Shown: positions 23,992-39,985, counted from the stretch's first letter. The stretch is DNA of 64,000 nucleotides from Zhengitettix transpicula (GCA_037074705.1 JAYJMR010000077.1:62001-126000), one strand, 5' to 3'. Translations and numbers: made by a program. Notes: a model not told the origin generated them from the sequence alone.

Positions 23992-26900
23992 TTTATAAAA
24001 AATGATTCGTTCTTTATAAAAATTACTCAAACCTGCACTTCTAAAATCTTAATCTATTAATATTAATTAATATATCGTAATATTTCGACGTTTCGACGAC
24101 AAGTTTGGAATTTCACCAACCAAGAATCTTCAAATAACAAAGTCTTATTTCATAATAAATGACTCGTTCTTTATCAAAATTACTCAAACCTGCACTTCTA
24201 AAATCTTAATCCATTAATATTAATTAATATATCGTAATATTTCGACGTTTCGACGACAAGTTTGGAATTTCACCAACCAAGAATCTTCAAATAACAAAGT
24301 CTTATTTCATAATAAATGACACGTTCTTTATAAAAATTACTCAAACCTGCACTTCTAAAATCTTAATCTATTAATATTAATTAATATATGGTAATATTTC
24401 GACGTTTCGACGACAAGTTTGGAATTTCACCAACCAAGAATCTTTAAATAACAAAGTCTTATTTCATAATGAATGACTCGTTCTTTATAAAAATTACTCA
24501 AACCTGCACTTCTAAAATCTTAATCCATTAATAATAATTAATATATCGTAATATTTCGACGTTTCGACGACAAGTTTGGAATTTCACCAACCAAGAATCT
24601 TCAAATAACAAAGTCTTATTTCATAATAAATGACTCGTTCTTTATAAAAATTACTCAAACCTGCACTTCTAAAATCTTAATCCATTAATATGAATTAATA
24701 TATCGTAATATTTCGACGTTTCGACGACAAGTTTGGAATATCACCAACCAAGAGTCTTCAAATAACAAAGTTTTATTTCATAATAAATGACTCGTTCTTT
24801 ATAAAAATTACTCAAACCTGCACTTCTAAAATCTTAATCCATTAATATTAATTAATATATCGTAATATTTCGACGTTTCGACGACAAGTTTGGAATTTCA
24901 CCAACCAAGAATCTTCAAATAACAAAGTCTTATTTCATAATAAATGATTCGTTCTTTATAAAAATTACTCAAACCAGCACTTCTTAAATCTTCATCCATT
25001 AATATTAATTAATATATCGTAATATTTCGACGTTTCGACGACAAGTTTGGAATTTCACCAACCAAGAATCTTCAAATAACAAAGTCTTATTTCATAATAA
25101 ATGACTCGTTCTTTATAAAAATTACTCAAACCTGCACTTCTAAAATCTTAATCCATTAATATTAATTATATATCGTAATATTTCGACGTTTCGACGACAA
25201 GTTTGGAATTTCACCAACCAAGAATCTTCAAATAACAAAGTCTTATTTCATAATAAATGACTCGTTATTTATAAAAATTACTCAAACCTGCACTTCTTAA
25301 ATCTTAATCCATTAATATTAATTAATATATCGTAATATTTCGACGTTTCGACGGCAAGTTTGGAATTACACCAACCAAGAATCTTCAAATAACAAAGTCT
25401 TATTTCATAATAAATGACTCGTTCTTTATAAAAATTACTCAAACCTGCACTTCTAAAATCTTAATCCATTAATATTAATTAATATATCGTAATATTTCGA
25501 CGTTTCGACGACAAGTTTGGAATTTCACCAACCAAGAATCTTCAAATAACAAAGTCTTATTTCATAATAAATGACTCGTTCTTTATAAAAATTACTCAAA
25601 CCTGCACTTCTAAAATCTTAATCCATTAATATTAATTAATATATCGTAATATTTCGACGTTTCGACGACAAGTTTGGAATTTCACCAACCAAGAATCTTC
25701 AAATAACAAAGTCTTATTTCATAATAAATGACTCGTTCTTTATAAAAATTACTCAAACCTGCATTTCTAAAATCTTAATCCATTAATATTAATTAATATA
25801 TCGTAATATTTCGACGTTTCGACGACAAGTTTGGAATTTCACCAACCAAGAATCTTCAAATAACAAAGTCTTATTTCATAATAAATGACTCGTTCTTTAT
25901 AAAAATTACTCAAACCTGCACTTCTAAAATCTTAATCCATTAATATTAATTAATATATCGTAATATTTCGACGTTTCGACGACAAGTTTGGAATTTCACC
26001 AACCAAGAATCTTCAAATAACAAAGTCTTATTTCATAATAAATGACTCGTTCTTTATAAAAATTACTCAAACCTGCACTTCTAAAATCTTAATCCATTAA
26101 TATTAATTAATATATCGTAATATTTCGACGTTTCGACGACAAGTTTGGAATTTCACCAACCAAGAATCTTCAAATAACAAAGTCTTATTTCATAATAAAT
26201 GACTCGTTCTTTATAAAAATTACTCAAACCAGCACTTTTAAAATCTTAATCCATTAATATTAATTAATATATCGTAATATTTCGACGTTTCGACGACAAG
26301 TTTGGAATTTCACCAACCAAGAATCTTCAAATAACAAAGTCTTATTTCATAATAAATGACTCGTTCTTCATAAAATTTACTCAAACCAGCACTTCTAAAA
26401 TCTTAATCCATTAATATTAATTAATATATCGTAATATTTCGACGTTTCGACGACAAGTTTGGAATTTCACCAACCAAGAATCTTCAAATAACAAAGTCTT
26501 ATTTCATAATAAATGACTCGTTCTTTATAAAAATTACTCAAACCTGCACTTCTAAAATCTTAATCCATTAATATTATTTAATATATCGTAATATTTCGAC
26601 GTTTCGACGACAAGTTTGGAATTTCACCAACCAAGAATCTTCAAATAACAAAGTCTTATTTCATAATAAATGATTCGTTCTTTATAAAAATTACTCAAAC
26701 CAGCACTTCTTAAATCTTCATCCATTAATATTAATTAATATATCGTAATATTTCGACGTTTCGACGACAAGTTTGGAATTTCACCAACCAAGAATCTTCA
26801 AATAACAAAGTCTTATTTCATAATAAATGACTCGTTCTTTATAAAAATTACTCAAACCTGCACTTCTAAAATATTAATCCATTAATATTAATTATATATC

Positions 26901-29168
26901 GTAATATTTCGACGTTTCGACGACAAGTTTGGAATTTCACCAACCAAGAATCTTCAAATAACAGTCTTATTTCATAATAAATGACTCGTTCTTTATAAAA
27001 ATTACTCAAACCTGCACTTCTTAAATCTTAATCCATTAATATTAATTAATATATCGTAATATTTCGACGTTTCGACGACAAGTTTGGAATTACACCAACC
27101 AAGAATCTTCAAATAACAAAGTCTTATTTCATAATAAATGACTCGTTCTTTATAAAAATTACTCAAACCTGCACTTCTAAAATCTTAATCCATTAATATT
27201 AATTAATATATCGTAATATTTCGACGTTTCGACGACAAGTTTGGAATTTCACCAACCAAGAATCTTCAAATTACAAAGTCTTATTTCATAATAAATGACT
27301 CGTTCTTTATAAAAATTACTCAAACCTGCACTTCTAAAATCTTAATCCATTAATATTAATTAATATATCGTAATATTTCGACGTTTCGACGACAAGTTTG
27401 GAATTTCACCAACCAAGAATCTTCAAATAACAAAGTCTCATTTCATAATAAATGACTCGTTCTTTATAAAAATTACTCAAACCTGCATTTCTAAAATCTT
27501 AATCCATTAATATTAATTAATATATCGTAATATTTCGACGTTTCGACGACAAGTTTGGAATTTCACCAACCAAGAATCTTCAAATAACAAAGTCTTATTT
27601 CATAATAAATGACTCGTTCTTTATAAAAATTAGTCAAACCTGCACTTTTAAAATCTTAATCTATTAATATTAATTAATATATCCAAATATTTCGACGTTT
27701 CGACGACAAGTTTGGAATTTCACCAACCAAGAATCTTCAAATAACAAAGTCTTATTTCATAATAAATGACTCGTTCTTTATAAAAATTACTCAAACCAGC
27801 ACTTCTAAAATCTTAATCTATTAATACTAATTAATATATCATAATATTTCGACGTTTCGACGACAAGTTTGGAATTTCACCAACCAAGAATCTTCAAATA
27901 ACAAAGTCTTATTTCATAATAAATGATTCGTTCTTTATAAAAATTACTCAAACCTGCACCTCTAAAATCTTAATCTATTAATATTAATTAATATATCATA
28001 ATATTTCGACGTTTCGACGACAAGTTTGGAATTTCACCAACCAAGAATCTTCAAATAACAAAGTCTTATTTCATAATAAATGACTCGTTCTTTATAAAAA
28101 TTACTCAAACCAGCACTTCTAAAATCTTAATCTATTAATACTAATTAATATATCATAATATTTCGAAGTTTCGACGACAAGTTTGGAATTTCACCAACCA
28201 AGAATCTTCAAATAACAAAGTCTTATTTCATAATAAATGACTCGTTCTTTATAAAAATTACTCAAACCAGCACTTCTAAAATCTTAATCTATTAATATTA
28301 ATTAATATATCAAAATATTTCGACGTTTCGACGACAAGTTTGGAATTTCACCAACCAAGAATCTTCAAATAACAAAGTCTTATTTCATAATAAATGACTC
28401 GTTCTTTTTAAAAATTAGTCAAACCTGCACTTCTAAAATCTTAATCTATTAATATTAATTAATATATCGTAATATTTCGACGTTTCGACGACAAGTTTGG
28501 AATTTCACCAACCAAGAATCTTCAAATAACAAAGTCTTATTTCATAATAAATGACTCGTTCTTTATAAAAATTACTCAAACCTGCACTTCAAAAATCTTA
28601 ATCCATTAATATTAATTAATATATCGTAATATTTCGACGTTTCGACGACAAGTTTGGAATTTCACCAACACAGAATCTTCAAATAACAAAGTCTTATTTC
28701 ATAATAAATGACTCGTTCTTTATAAAAATTACTCAAACCTGCACTTCTAAAATCTTATTCCATTAATATTAATTAATATATCGTAATATTTCGACGTTTC
28801 GACGACAAGTTTGGAATTTCACCAACCAAGAATCTTCAAATAACAAAGTCTTATTTCATAATAAATGACTCGTTCTTTATAAAAATTACTCAAACCAGCA
28901 CTTCTAAAATCTTCATCCATTAATATTTATTAATATATCGTAATATTTCGACGTTTCGACGACAAGTTTGGAATTTCACCAACCAAGAATCTTCAAATAA
29001 CAAAGTCTTATTTCATAATAAATGACTCGTTCTTTATAAAAATTACTCAATCCTGCACTTCTAAAATCTTAATCCATTAATATTAATTAATATATCGTAA
29101 TATTTCGACGTTTCGACGACAAGTTTGGAATTTCACCAACCAAGAATCTTCAAATAACAAAGTCTTAT

Positions 29169-29317
29169 TTCATAATAAATGACTCGTTCTTTATAAAAAT
29201 TACTCAAACCTGCACTTCTAAAATCTTATTCCATTAATATTAATTAATATATCGTAATATTTCGACGACAAGTTTGGAATTTCACCAACCAAGAATCTTC
29301 AAATAACAAAGTCTTAT
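29169..29317 (+). repeat. Second 149-bp monomer lacking one TTTCGACG copy
   Basis: It has the same 8-bp loss as the monomer at 23,843, but the surrounding variants differ (TTATTCC and CGTAAT type here, CTATT/ACTAATT/CATAAT type there). The two deletions therefore look independent. Confidence 0.9.
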
Positions 29318-30029
29318 TTCATAATAAATGACTCGTTCTTTATAAAAATTACTCAAACCAGCACTTCTAAAATCTTAATCCATTAATATTAATTAATATA
29401 TCGTAATATTTCGACGTTTCGACGACAAGTTTGGAATTTCACCAACCAAGAATCTTCAAATAACAAAGTCTTATTTTATAATAAATGACTCGTTCTTTAT
29501 AAAAATTACTCTAACCAGCACTTCTATAATCTTAATCCATTAATATTAATTAATATATCGTAATATTTCGACGTTTCGACGACAAGTTTGGAATTTCACC
29601 AACCAAGAATCTTCAAATAACAAAGTCTTATTTCATAATAAATGACTCGTTCTTTATAAAAATTACTCAAACATGCACTTCTAAAATCTTAATCCATTAA
29701 TATTAATTAATATATCGTAATATTTCGACGTTTCGACGACAAGTTTGGAATTTCACCAACCAAGAATCTTCAAATAACAAAGTCTTATTTCATAATAAAT
29801 GACTCGTTCTTTATAAAAATTACTCAAACCTGCACTTCTAAAATCTTAATCTATTAATATTAATTAATATATCCCAATATTTCGACGTTTCGACGACAAG
29901 TTTGGAATTTCACCAACCAAGAATCTTCAAATAACAAAGTCTTATTTCATAATAAATGACTCGTTCTTTATAAAAATTACTCAAACCTGCACTTCTAAAA
30001 TCTTATTCCATTAATTTAAATTAATATAT

Positions 30030-33000
30030 CTTAATATTTCGACGATTCGACGACAAGTTTGGAATTTCACCAACCAAGAATCTTCAAATAACAAAGTCTT
30101 ATTTCATAATAAATGACTCGTTCTTTATAAAAATTACTCAAACCAGCACTTCTATAATCTTAATCCATTAATATTAATTAATATATCGTAATATTTCGAC
30201 GTTTCGACGACAAGTTTGGAATTTCACCAACCAAGAATCTTCAAATAACAAAGTCTTATTTCATAATAAATGACTCGTTCTTTATAAAAATTACTCAAAC
30301 CAGCACTTCTATAATCTTAATCCATTAATATTAATTAATATATCGTAATATTTCGACGTTTCGACGACAAGTTTGGAATTTCACCAACCAAGAATCTTCA
30401 AATAACAAAGTCTTATTTCATAATAAATGACTCGTTCTTTATAAAAATTACTCAAACCTGCACTTCTAAAATCTTAATCCATTAATATTAATTAATATAT
30501 CGTAATATTTCGACGTTTCGACGACAAGTTTGGAATTTCACCAACCAAGAATCTTCAAATAACAAAGTCTTATTTCATAATAAATGACTCGTTCTTTATA
30601 AAAATTACTCAAACCTGCACTTCTAAAATCTTAATCTATTAATATTAATTAATATATCCCAATATTTTGACGTTTCGACGACAAGTTTGGAATTTCACCA
30701 ACCAAGAATCTTCAAATAACAAAGTCTTATTTCATAATAAATGACTCGTTCTTTATAAAAATTACTCAAACCTGCACTTCTAAAATCTTATTCCATTAAT
30801 ATTAATTAATATATCGTAATATTTCGACGTTTCGACGACAAGTTTGGAATTTCACCAACCAAGAATCTTCAAATAACAAAGTCTTATTTCATAATAAATG
30901 ACTCGTTCTTTATAAAAATTACTCAAACCTGCACTGCTAAAATCTTAATCCATTAATATTAATTAATATTACGTAATATTTCGACGTTTCGACGACAAGT
31001 TTGGAATTTCACCAACCAAGAATCTTCAAATAAGAAAGACTTATTTCATAATAAATGACTCGTTCTTTATAAAAATTACTCAAACCTGCACTTCTAAAAT
31101 CTTAATCCATTAATATTAATTAATATATCGTAATATTTCGACGTTTCGACGACAAGTTTGGAATTTCACCAACCAAGAATCTTCAAATAACAAAGTCTTA
31201 TTTCATAATAAATGACTCGTTCTTTATAAAAATTACTCAAACCTGCACTTCTAAAATCTTAATCTATTAATATTAATTAATATATCCCAATATTTCGACG
31301 TTTCGACGACAAGTTTGGAATTTCACCAACCAAGAATCTTCAAATAACAAAGTCTTATTTCATAATAAATGACTCGTTCTTTATAAAAATTACTCAAACC
31401 TGCACTTCTAAAATCTTATTCCATTAATATTAATTAATATATCGTAATATTTCGACGTTTCGACGACAAGTTTGGAATTTCACCAACCAAGAATCTTCAA
31501 ATAACAAAGTCTTATTTCATAATAAATGACTCGTTCTTTATAAAAATTACTCAAACCTGCACTTCTAAAATCTTAATCCATTAATATTAATTAATATATC
31601 GTAATATTTCGACGTTTCGACGACAAGTTTGGAATTTCACCAACCAAAAATCTTCAAATAACAAAGTCTTATTTCAAAATAAATGACTCGTTCTTTATAA
31701 AAATTACTCAAACCAGCACTTCTAAAATCTTAATCTATTAATACTAATTAATATATCATAATATTTCGACGTTTCGACGACAAGTTTGGAATTTCACCAA
31801 CCAAGAATCTTCAAATAACAAAGTCTTATTTCATAATAAATGATTCGTTCTTTATAAAAATTACTCAAACCTGCACTTCTAAAATCTTAATCTATTAATA
31901 TTAATTAATATATCATAATATTTCGACGTTTCGACGACAAGTTTGGAATTTCACCAACCAAGAATCTTCAAATAACAAAGTCTTATTTCATAATAAATGA
32001 CTCGTTCTTTATAAAAATTACTCAAACCAGCACTTCTAAAATCTTAATCTATTAATATTAATTAATATATCGTAATATTTCGACGTTTCGACGACAAGTT
32101 TGGAATTTCACCAACCAAGAATCTTCAAATAACTAAGTCTTATTTCATAATAAATGACTCGTTCTTTATAAAAATTACTCTAACCAGCACTTCTAAAATC
32201 TTAATCTATTAATATTAATTAATATATCAAAATATTTCGACGTTTCGACGACAAGTTTGGAATTTCACCAACCAAGAATCTTCAAATAACAAAGTCTTAT
32301 TTCATAATAAATGACTCGTTCTTTATAAAAATTACTCAAACCTGCACTTCTAAAATCTTAATCCATTAATATTAATTAATATATCGTAATATTTCGACGT
32401 TTCGACGACAAGTTTGGAATTTCACCAACCAAGAATCTTCAAATAACAAAGTCTTATTTCATAATAAATGACTCGTTCTTTATAAAAATTACTCAAACCA
32501 GCACTTCTAAAATCTTAATCTATTAATATTAATTAATATATCGTAATATTTCGACGTTTCGACGACAAGTTTGGAATTTCACCAACCAAGAATCTTCAAA
32601 TAACAAAGTCTTATTTCATAATAAATGACTCGTTCTTTTTAAAAATTAGTCAAACCTGCACTTCTAAAATCTTAATCTATTAATATTAATTAATATATCG
32701 TAATATTTCGACGTTTCGACGACAAGTTTGGAATTTCACCAACCAAGAATCTTCAAATAACAAAGTCTTATTTCATAATAAATGATTCGTTCTTTATAAA
32801 AATTACTCAAACCTGCACTTCTAAAATCTTATTCCATTAATATTAATTAATATATCTTAATATTTCGACGTTTCGACGACAAGTTTGGAATTTCACCAAC
32901 CAAGAATCTTCAAATAACAAAGTCTTATTTCATAATAAATGACTCGTTCTTTATAAAAATTACTCAAACCAGCACTTCTATAATCTTAATCCATTAATAT

Positions 33001-33535
33001 TAATTAATATATCGTAATATTTCGACGTTTCGACGACAAGTTTGGAATTTCACCAACCAAGAATCTTCAAATAACAAAGTCTTATTTCATAATAAATGAC
33101 TCGTTCTTTATAAAAATTACTCAAACCAGCACTTCTATAATCTTAATCCATTAATATTAATTAATATATCGTAATATTTCGACGTTTCGACGACAAGTTT
33201 GGAATTTCACCAACCAAGAATCTTCAAATAACAAAGTCTTATTTCATAATAAATGACTCGTTCTTTATAAAAATTACTCAAACCTGCACTTCTAAAATCT
33301 TAATCCATTAATATTAATTAATATATCGTAATATTTCGACGTTTCGACGACAAGTTTGGAATTTCACCAACCAAGAATCTTCAAATAACAAAGTCTTATT
33401 TCATAATAAATGACTCGTTCTTTATAAAAATTACTCAAACCTGCACTTCTAAAATCTTAATCTATTAATATTAATTAATATATCCCAATATTTTGACGTT
33501 TCGACGACAAGTTTGGAATTTCACCAACCAAGAAT
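30030..33535 (+). repeat. 18-monomer higher-order duplication (2,826-bp spacing)
   Basis: ATATCTTAATA (30030/32856), two consecutive CTTCTATAATC monomers (30151, 30308 / 32977, 33134) and TATTTTGACG (30665/33491) are spaced by exactly 2,826 bp, which is 18 x 157 with no net indel. Absence of indels suggests a fairly recent event. Confidence 0.88.
31673..32140 (+). repeat. Segment duplicated 7,848 bp downstream (50 monomers less 2 bp)
   Basis: TTCAAAATAA (31673), the following ACTAATT monomer, a GATTCG monomer and AACTAAG (32131) recur at 39521 and 39979, offset 7,848. The partner sits between copies 2 and 3 of the 19-monomer unit, which explains the extra monomers there. Confidence 0.8.
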
Positions 33536-33870
33536 CTACAAATAACAAAGTCTTATTTCATAATAAATGACTCGTTCTTTATAAAAATTACTCAAACCAG
33601 CACTTCTAAAATCTTAATCTATTAATATTAATTAATATATCAAAATATTTCGACGTTTCGACGACAAGTTTGGAATTTCACCAACCAAGAATCTTCAAAT
33701 AACAAAGTCTTATTTCATAATAAATGACTCGTTCTTTATAAAAATTACTCAAACCAGCACTTCTAAAATCTTAATCCATTAATATTAATTAATATATCGT
33801 AATATTTCGACGTTTCGACGACAAGTTTGGAATTTCACCAACCAAGAATCTTCAAATAACAAAGTCTTAT

Positions 33871-36852
33871 TTTATAATAAATGACTCGTTCTTTATAAAA
33901 ATTACTCAAACCAGCACTTCTAAAATCTTAATCTATTAATATTAATTAATATATCAAAATATTTCGACGTTTCGACGACAAGTTTGGAATTTCACCAACC
34001 AAGAATCTTCAAATAACAAAGTCTTATTTCATAATAAATGACTCGTTCTTTATAAAAATTACTCAAACCTGCACTTTTAAAATCTTAATCCATTAATATT
34101 AATTAATATATCGTAATATTTCGACGTTTCGACGACAAGTTTGGAATTTCACCAACCAAGAATCTTCAAATAACAAAGTCTTAATTCATAATAAATGACT
34201 CGCTCTTTATAAAAATTACTCAAACCAGCACTTCTAAAATCTTAATCTATTAATATTAATTAATATATCGTAATATTTCGACGTTTCGACGACAAGTTTG
34301 GAATTTCACCAACCAAGAATCTTCAAATAACAAAGTCTTATTTCATAATAAATGACTCGTTCTTTTTAAAAATTAGTCAAACCTGCACTTCTAAAATCTT
34401 AATCTATTAATATTAATTAATATATCGTAATATTTCGACGTTTCGACGACAAGTTTGGAATTTCACCAACCAAGAATCTTCAAATAACAAAGTCTTATTT
34501 CATAATAAATGATTCGTTCTTTATAAAAATTACTCAAACCTGCACTTCTAAAATCTTAATCTATTATTATTAATTAATATATCGTAATATTTCGACGTTT
34601 CGACGACAAGTTTGGAATTCCACCAACCCAGAATCTTCAAATAACAAAGTCTTATTTCATAATAAATGACTCGTTCTTTATAAAAATTACTCTAACCTGC
34701 ACTTCTAAAATCTTAATCTATTAATATTAATTAATATATCCCAATATTTCGACGTTTCGACGACAAGTTTGGAATTTCACCAACCAAGAATCTTCAAATA
34801 ACAAAGTCTTATTTCATAATAAATGATTCGTTCTTTATAAAAATTACTCAAACCTGCACTTCTAAAATCTTAATCTATTAATATTAATTAATATGTCATA
34901 ATATTTCGACGTTTCGACGACAAGTTTGGAATTTCACCAACCAAGAATCTTCAAATAACAAAGTCTTATTTCATAATAAATGACTCGTTCTTTATAAAAA
35001 TTACTCAAACCTGCACTTCTAAAATCTTAATCTATTAATATTAATTAATATATCCCAATATTTCGACGTTTCGACGGAAGTTTGGAATTTCACCAACCAA
35101 GAATCTTCAAATAACAAAGTCTTATTTCATAATAAATGACTCGTTCTTTATAAAAATTACTCAAACCAGCACTTCTAAAATCTTAATCTATTAATATTTA
35201 TTAATATATCCCAATAATTCGACGTTTCGACGACAAGTTTGGAATTTCACCAACCAAGAATCTTCAAATAACCAAGTCTTATTTCATAATAAATGATTCG
35301 TTCTTTATAAAAATTACTCAAACCAGCACTTCTAAAATCTTAATCTATTAATATTAATTAATATATCAAAATATTTCGACGTTTCGACGACAATTTTGGA
35401 ATTTCACCAACCAAGAATCTTCAAATAACAAAGTCTTATTTCATAATAAATGACTCGTTCTTTTTAAAAATTAGTCAAACCTGCACTTCTAAAATCTTAA
35501 TCTATTAATATTAATTAATATATCGTAATATTTCGACGTTTCGACGACAAGTTTGGAATTTCACCAACCAAGAATCTTCAAATAACAAAGTCTTATTTCA
35601 TAATAAATGACTCGTTCTTTATAAAAATTACTCAAACCTGCACTTCTAAAATCTTAATCTATTAATATTAATTATTATATCCCAATATTTCGACGTTTCG
35701 ACGACAAGTTTGGAAATTCACCAACCAAGAATCTTCAAATAACAAAGTCTTATTTCATAATAAATGATTCGTTCTTTATAAAAATTACTCAAACCTGCAC
35801 TTCTAAAATCTTAATCTATTAATATTAATTAATATATCATAATATTTCGACGTTTCGACGACAAGTTTGGAATTTCACCAACCAAGAATCTTCAAATAAC
35901 AAAGTCTTATTTCATAATAAATGATTCGTTCTTTATAAAAATTCCTCAAACCTGCACTTCTAAAATCTTAATCTATTAATATTTATTAATATATCATAAT
36001 ATTTCTACGTTTCGACGACAAGTTTGGAATTTCACCAACCAAGAATCTTCAAATAACAAAGTCTTATTTCATAATAAATGATTCGTTCTTTATAAAAATT
36101 ACTCAAACCTGCACTTCTAAAATCTTAATCTATTAATATTAATTAATATATCGTAATATTTCGACGTTTCGACGACAAGTTTGGAATTTCACCAACCAAG
36201 AATCTTCAAATAACAAAGTCTTATTTCATAATAAATGACTCGTTCTTTATAAAAATTACTCAAACCTGCACTTCTAAAATCTTAATCTATTAATATTAAT
36301 TAATATATCCCAATATTTCGACGTTTCGACGACAAGTTTGGAATTTCACCAACCAAGAATCTTCAAATAACAAAGTCTTATTTCATAATAAATGATTCGT
36401 TCTTTATAAAAATTACTCAAACCTGCACTTCTAAAATCTTAATCTATTAATATTAATTAATATATCGTAATATTTCGACGTTTCGACGACAAGTTTGGAA
36501 TTTCACCAACCAAGAATCTTCAAATAACAAAGTCTTATTTCATAATAAATGACTCGTTCTTTATAAAAATTACTCAAACCTGCACTTCTAAAATCTTAAT
36601 CTATTAATATTAATTAATATATCCCAATATTTCGACGTTTCGACGACAAGTTTGGAATTTCACCAACCAAGAATCTTCAAATAACAAAGTCTTATTTCAT
36701 AATAAATGACTCGTTCTTTATAAAAATTACTCAAACCAGCACTTCTAAAATCTTAATCCATTAATATTAATTAATATATCGTAATATTTCGACGTTTCGA
36801 CGACAAGTTTGGAATTTCACCAACCAAGAATCTTCAAATAACAAAGTCTTAT
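33871..36852 (+). repeat. 19-monomer higher-order unit, copy 1
   Basis: This copy is marked by ATTTTATAAT (33871), GACTCGCTC (34197), CTATTATTATT, GGAATTCCACC with CCCAGAATC (34614), ACTCTAACC, ATATGTCATA, CGACGGAAG (gaag at 35077), CCAATAATTCG, GACAATTTTGG, TTATTATATCCC, GGAAATTC and TTTCTACG (ctacg at 36005). Every marker recurs 2,982 bp downstream, which is 19 x 157 less 1, accounted for by the CGACGGAAG monomer. Confidence 0.93.
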
Positions 36853-39130
36853 TTTATAATAAATGACTCGTTCTTTATAAAAATTACTCAAACCAGCACT
36901 TCTAAAATCTTAATCTATTAATATTAATTAATATATCAAAATATTTCGACGTTTCGACGACAAGTTTGGAATTTCACCAACCAAGAATCTTCAAATAACA
37001 AAGTCTTATTTCATAATAAATGACTCGTTCTTTATAAAAATTACTCAAACCTGCACTTTTAAAATCTTAATCCATTAATATTAATTAATATATCGTAATA
37101 TTTCGACGTTTCGACGACAAGTTTGGAATTTCACCAACCAAGAATCTTCAAATAACAAAGTCTTATTTCATAATAAATGACTCGCTCTTTATAAAAATTA
37201 CTCAAACCAGCACTTCTAAAATCTTAATCTATTAATATTAATTAATATATCGTAATATTTCGACGTTTCGACGACAAGTTTGGAATTTCACCAACCAAGA
37301 ATCTTCAAATAACAAAGTCTTATTTCATAATAAATGACTCGTTCTTTTTAAAAATTAGTCAAACCTGCACTTCTAAAATCTTAATCTATTAATATTAATT
37401 AATATATCGTAATATTTCGACGTTTCGACGACAAGTTTGGAATTTCACCAACCAAGAATCTTCAAATAACAAAGTCTTATTTCATAATAAATGATTCGTT
37501 CTTTATAAAAATTACTCAAACCTGCACTTCTAAAATCTTAATCTATTATTATTAATTAATATATCGTAATATTTCGACGTTTCGACGACAAGTTTGGAAT
37601 TCCACCAACCCAGAATCTTCAAATAACAAAGTCTTATTTCATAATAAATGACTCGTTCTTTATAAAAATTACTCTAACCTGCACTTCTAAAATCTTAATC
37701 TATTAATATTAATTAATATATCCCAATATTTCGACGTTTCGACGACAAGTTTGGAATTTCACCAACCAAGAATCTTCAAATAACAAAGTCTTATTTCATA
37801 ATAAATGATTCGTTCTTTATAAAAATTACTCAAACCTGCACTTCTAAAATCTTAATCTATTAATATTAATTAATATGTCATAATATTTCGACGTTTCGAC
37901 GACAAGTTTGGAATTTCACCAACCAAGAATCTTCAAATAACAAAGTCTTATTTCATAATAAATGACTCGTTCTTTATAAAAATTACTCAAACCTGCACTT
38001 CTAAAATCTTAATCTATTAATATTAATTAATATATCCCAATATTTCGACGTTTCGACGGAAGTTTGGAATTTCACCAACCAAGAATCTTCAAATAACAAA
38101 GTCTTATTTCATAATAAATGACTCGTTCTTTATAAAAATTACTCAAACCAGCACTTCTAAAATCTTAATCTATTAATATTTATTAATATATCCCAATAAT
38201 TCGACGTTTCGACGACAAGTTTGGAATTTCACCAACCAAGAATCTTCAAATAACAAAGTCTTATTTCATAATAAATGATTCGTTCTTTATAAAAATTACT
38301 CAAACCAGCACTTCTAAAATCTTAATCTATTAATATTAATTAATATATCAAAATATTTCGACGTTTCGACGACAATTTTGGAATTTCACCAACCAAGAAT
38401 CTTCAAATAACAAAGTCTTATTTCATAATAAATGACTCGTTCTTTTTAAAAATTAGTCAAACCTGCACTTCTAAAATCTTAATCTATTAATATTAATTAA
38501 TATATCGTAATATTTCGACGTTTCGACGACAAGTTTGGAATTTCACCAACCAAGAATCTTCAAATAACAAAGTCTTATTTCATAATAAATGACTCGTTCT
38601 TTATAAAAATTACTCAAACCTGCACTTCTAAAATCTTAATCTATTAATATTAATTATTATATCCCAATATTTCGACGTTTCGACGACAAGTTTGGAAATT
38701 CACCAACCAAGAATCTTCAAATAACAAAGTCTTATTTCATAATAAATGATTCGTTCTTTATAAAAATTACTCAAACCTGCACTTCTAAAATCTTAATCTA
38801 TTAATATTAATTAATATATCATAATATTTCGACGTTTCGACGACAAGTTTGGAATTTCACCAACCAAGAATCTTCAAATAACAAAGTCTTATTTCATAAT
38901 AAATGATTCGTTCTTTATAAAAATTCCTCAAACCTGCACTTCTAAAATCTTAATCTATTAATATTTATTAATATATCATAATATTTCTACGTTTCGACGA
39001 CAAGTTTGGAATTTCACCAACCAAGAATCTTCAAATAACAAAGTCTTATTTCATAATAAATGATTCGTTCTTTATAAAAATTACTCAAACCTGCACTTCT
39101 AAAATCTTAATCTATTAATATTAATTAATA
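36853..39130 (+). repeat. 19-monomer higher-order unit, copy 2
   Basis: Markers lie at 36853, 37179, 37596, 38059 and 38987, all 2,982 bp after copy 1. Similarity in register ends near 39,130, where this copy has a CCCAAT monomer and copy 1 has a CGTAAT monomer. A few private differences exist, such as TTAATTCAT near 34183 in copy 1 only. Confidence 0.92.
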
Positions 39131-39520
39131 TATCCCAATATTTCGACGTTTCGACGACAAGTTTGGAATTTCACCAACCAAGAATCTTCAAATAACAAAG
39201 TCTTATTTCATAATAAATGACTCGTTCTTTATAAAAATTACTCAAACCTGCACTTCTAAAATCTTAATCCATTAATATTAATTAATATTACGTAATATTT
39301 CGACGTTTCGACGACAAGTTTGGAATTTCACCAACCAAGAATCTTCAAATAACAAAGTCTTATTTCATAATAAATGACTCGTTCTTTATAAAAATTAGTC
39401 AAACCTGCACTTTTAAAATCTTAATCTATTAATATTAATTAATATATCCCAATATTTCAACGTTTCGACGACAAGTTTGGAATTTCACCAACCAAGAATC
39501 TTCAAATAACAAAGTCTTAT

Positions 39521-39985
39521 TTCAAAATAAATGACTCGTTCTTTATAAAAATTACTCAAACCAGCACTTCTAAAATCTTAATCTATTAATACTAATTAAT
39601 ATATCATAATATTTCGACGTTTCGACGACAAGTTTAGAATTTCACCAATCAAGAATCTTCAAATAACAAAGTCTTATTTCATAATAAATGATTCGTTCTT
39701 TATAAAAATTACTCAAACCTGCACTTCTAAAATCTTAATCTATTAATATTAATTAATATATCATAATATTTCGACGTTTCGACGACAAGTTTGGAATTTC
39801 ACCAACCAAGAATCTTCAAATAACAAAGTCTTATTTCATAATAAATGACTCGTTCTTTATAAAAATTACTCAAACCAGCACTTCTAAAATCTTAATCTAT
39901 TAATATTAATTAATATATCGTAATATTTCGACGTTTCGACGACAAGTTTGGAATTTCACCAACCAAGAATCTTCAAATAACTAAG
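39521..39985 (+). repeat. Partner of the 31,673-32,140 segment
   Basis: It carries the same linked variants as 31,673-32,140 at a constant offset of 7,848 bp, inserted between higher-order copies 2 and 3. Confidence 0.8.
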
